NCBI GenBank assembly: GCA_030610855.1 | Contig: JAUWQY010000003.1 | Location: 18,775-82,774 of the forward strand | Direction: 5' to 3' | DNA length: 64,000 bases | DNA from: Dehalococcoidia bacterium | GTDB lineage: Bacteria; Chloroflexota; Dehalococcoidia; GIF9; AB-539-J10 | Shown: positions 62,861 to 64,000 of the stretch, in pieces | Numbering within the stretch: the first letter of the stretch is position 1 | Layout of the letters: every line of letters begins with the position of its first letter | Made by a program: the position numbers and the translations under genes | The notes under the pieces: model-generated | The model's database searches: none | Seen by the model: only the letters and a program-made list of their open reading frames with translations | Told to the model about the DNA's origin: nothing

Positions 62861-63711
62861 AGCTAAGCCCCTTCGACACCGCCACCTTGGCCGGAATGAG
62901 GAAGCTTACCGGCCATCTGAGGCTGCACACAGTCTGCGAAAGCGCGCGCTGTCCCAACCGGCAGAGATGTTTCGCCGAGGGTACTGCCACCTTCATGATA
63001 CTGGGGAATATCTGCACCCGCAATTGTTCATTTTGCGCCGTGGAGAGCGGACGCCCTCAGACTCCCGACCCGCACGAGCCGGATAATGTCGTGGCGGCGG
63101 TGGCTAAACTACGGCTTAAGTTTGCTGTAATCACTTCTGTCACCAGAGATGACCTCCCGGACGGTGGCGCTTCCCACTTCGCGCGGACAATCAAAGCTAT
63201 CCACGAATATTCGCCTGATATCATGGTCGAAGCTCTTACCCCTGATTTCAAAGGCTCTTTATCCGCCCTGCAGACCGTGACAGATACGTCGCTGACCGTT
63301 CTTAACCACAACGTGGAAACAGTCCCCCGGCTCTACCGGGAGGTTCGCCCTCAGGCAGAGTACCGGCGGTCGCTCAAGGTTCTGAGACAAGCCAGATTGC
63401 TTAACCCGGGGCTTCTGACCAAATCCGGCCTTATGCTGGGACTGGGCGAGACTAATCGGGAGGTTATTGAGGTAATGGCCGACCTCAGGCAGGTTGGCTG
63501 TGACGTGCTGACCATCGGTCAGTACATGCAGCCTTCACTCAGACACCACAGGGTAGTGAGATTTGTCCATCCTGATGAATTTGCGGAATACGAGAATATG
63601 GGGAAGGAACTGGGTTTTCGCTACGTGGCTGCCGGCCCCTTGATTCGCAGTTCATTTCATGCCGCGGAAACGTATCTCTTGGCTACAGAGCGGAACAGGT
63701 TGCGCGACTAA
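62827..63711 (+). CDS. lipA: lipoyl synthase
   Basis: A 294-residue radical-SAM enzyme that inserts two sulfurs into protein-bound octanoate. The auxiliary cluster site is CESARCPNRQRC (C-x4-C-x5-C) and the SAM cluster site CTRNCSFC (C-x3-C-x2-C). The downstream GLMLGLGETNREV and C-terminal RSSFHAAE are normal. Confidence 0.97.
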   Translation: MSGYTRRPEWLKLSPFDTATLAGMRKLTGHLRLHTVCESARCPNRQRCFAEGTATFMILGNICTRNCSFCAVESGRPQTPDPHEPDNVVAAVAKLRLKFAVITSVTRDDLPDGGASHFARTIKAIHEYSPDIMVEALTPDFKGSLSALQTVTDTSLTVLNHNVETVPRLYREVRPQAEYRRSLKVLRQARLLNPGLLTKSGLMLGLGETNREVIEVMADLRQVGCDVLTIGQYMQPSLRHHRVVRFVHPDEFAEYENMGKELGFRYVAAGPLIRSSFHAAETYLLATERNRLRD

Positions 63712-63756
63712 TCTAGAGGCGCTTTGAAAGCGTCGTTGCCCAATTGATTGGGCTCC

Positions 63757-63794
63757 CTCTTCGTCATTGCGAGGCTGCGATTTCTCCAAGGCCC
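63757..63794 (+). repeat. dispersed GTCATTGCGAG repeat fragment
   Basis: CGTCATTGCGAGGCTGCG with ATTTCTCC following; same style as at 40135-40167. It lies after lipA, in the gene-free stretch 63712-63900. Confidence 0.45.
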
Positions 63795-63861
63795 CTTGAT
63801 CTATCTGCTTCTGTCTCCAGCTGTCTCAAGGTGAGGGTTCATCTTCAGGCCAACACGTAAA

Positions 63862-63890
63862 TTGACAGCGCACAGCCTATAGGGTATCAT
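63862..63890 (+). promoter_or_regulatory. promoter of the unfinished last gene
   Basis: TTGACA (63862-63867), exactly 17-base spacer, TATCAT (63885-63890), 10 bases before the GTG start. The leader would be almost absent. Confidence 0.6.
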
Positions 63891-63900
63891 TCGCTTGTTC

Positions 63901-64000
63901 GTGGAAAACACCTTCGAGCGCGATCCAACACTTGCTGAAGTCGCTCATTCCTTTCTATCAAGTCTCCCGCAGGAACAAAGATCAGAAGTACAGGCAGAAG
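63901..64000 (+). CDS. partial gene, possibly a core-binding-domain (Xer-like) protein
   Basis: The last 100 bases read openly from a GTG as VENTFERDPTLAEVAHSFLS and SLPQEQRSEVQAE, cut by the window edge. The pattern FLSSLPxEQR resembles the start of core-binding (SAM-like) domains of Xer-type proteins I remember from Chloroflexota, but 33 residues are too few to be sure. Confidence 0.4.
   Translation, partial: MENTFERDPTLAEVAHSFLSSLPQEQRSEVQAE

Overview
The window reads as chromosomal DNA of a Chloroflexota bacterium, most likely Dehalococcoidia-like. This is an inference from gene content and style: a single very long ribosomal-protein operon, a membrane pyrophosphatase, a split B12-dependent acyl-CoA mutase, a FabL/HadAB-type fatty acid cluster, and an RCC1-repeat lipoprotein. 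No 16S rRNA is present to settle it. Sigma-70-type promoters (TTGACA/TATAAT) and Shine-Dalgarno sites are easy to see, so the host is an ordinary bacterium in its expression signals.

Layout. 0.2-2.3 kb: an RCC1-like repeat lipoprotein. About 2.5-16.0 kb: a phage- or plasmid-like integrated element ending at a tRNA-Glu 3' end. It carries a tyrosine integrase, an excisionase, a second zinc-ribbon recombinase, a DnaN-like sliding clamp, a Zot/FtsK-type P-loop ATPase, a sigma-factor-like protein, a coiled-coil HTH protein preceded by an iteron-like array, many small proteins, and an approximately 0.75-kb hairpin-rich stretch without a convincing gene that looks like a large structured RNA. 16.0-16.2 kb: tRNA-Glu and tRNA-Gln. 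16.2-35.6 kb (minus strand): one str-S10-spc-alpha ribosomal super-operon from rpsL to rpsI behind one strong promoter. It includes fusA, secY, adk, map, infA, rpoA and truA, plus a 31-residue COX24/AURKAIP1-like ORF, and lacks rpmD between rpsE and rplO. 35.9-42.3 kb: HAD phosphatase, HD hydrolase, uvrA and a K+-dependent-type membrane pyrophosphatase. 42.6-46.0 kb: acyl-CoA dehydrogenase and the two subunits of a B12 mutase whose specificity residues look like isobutyryl-CoA rather than methylmalonyl-CoA mutase. 46.0-49.1 kb: an AT-rich islet with a PLD-like protein and a truncated DNA methyltransferase, flanked by imperfect direct repeats. 49.2-49.4 kb: tRNA-Gly and tRNA-Met. 49.5-54.5 kb: fatty-acid synthesis cluster (two MaoC/hotdog dehydratases, plsX, acp, fabL-like, fabF, fabG). 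54.7-55.9 kb: a U32-peptidase-like protein. 56.1-63.7 kb: a tandem glycine riboswitch with terminator in front of gcvT-gcvH-gcvPA-gcvPB-lpd-lipB-lipA. The window ends in the start of an unfinished gene.

How genes work together. The gcv operon is self-contained: the four glycine-cleavage components (P as two subunits) plus octanoyltransferase and lipoyl synthase, which make the lipoyl group on GcvH, all under glycine control. The fatty-acid cluster supplies elongation and phospholipid entry, while FabD, FabH and acetyl-CoA carboxylase must be elsewhere. The acyl-CoA mutase and dehydrogenase suggest interconversion of branched and straight C4 acyl-CoAs feeding beta-oxidation.

The most unusual material is in the integrated element. 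Candidates for something undescribed are the structured-RNA region (8.05-8.8 kb), a dispersed motif present three times (near 4.3, 8.8 and 9.5 kb) flanking the sigma-like gene and that RNA, and an approximately 11-bp-phased array of seven GAAC repeats at 11.9 kb.
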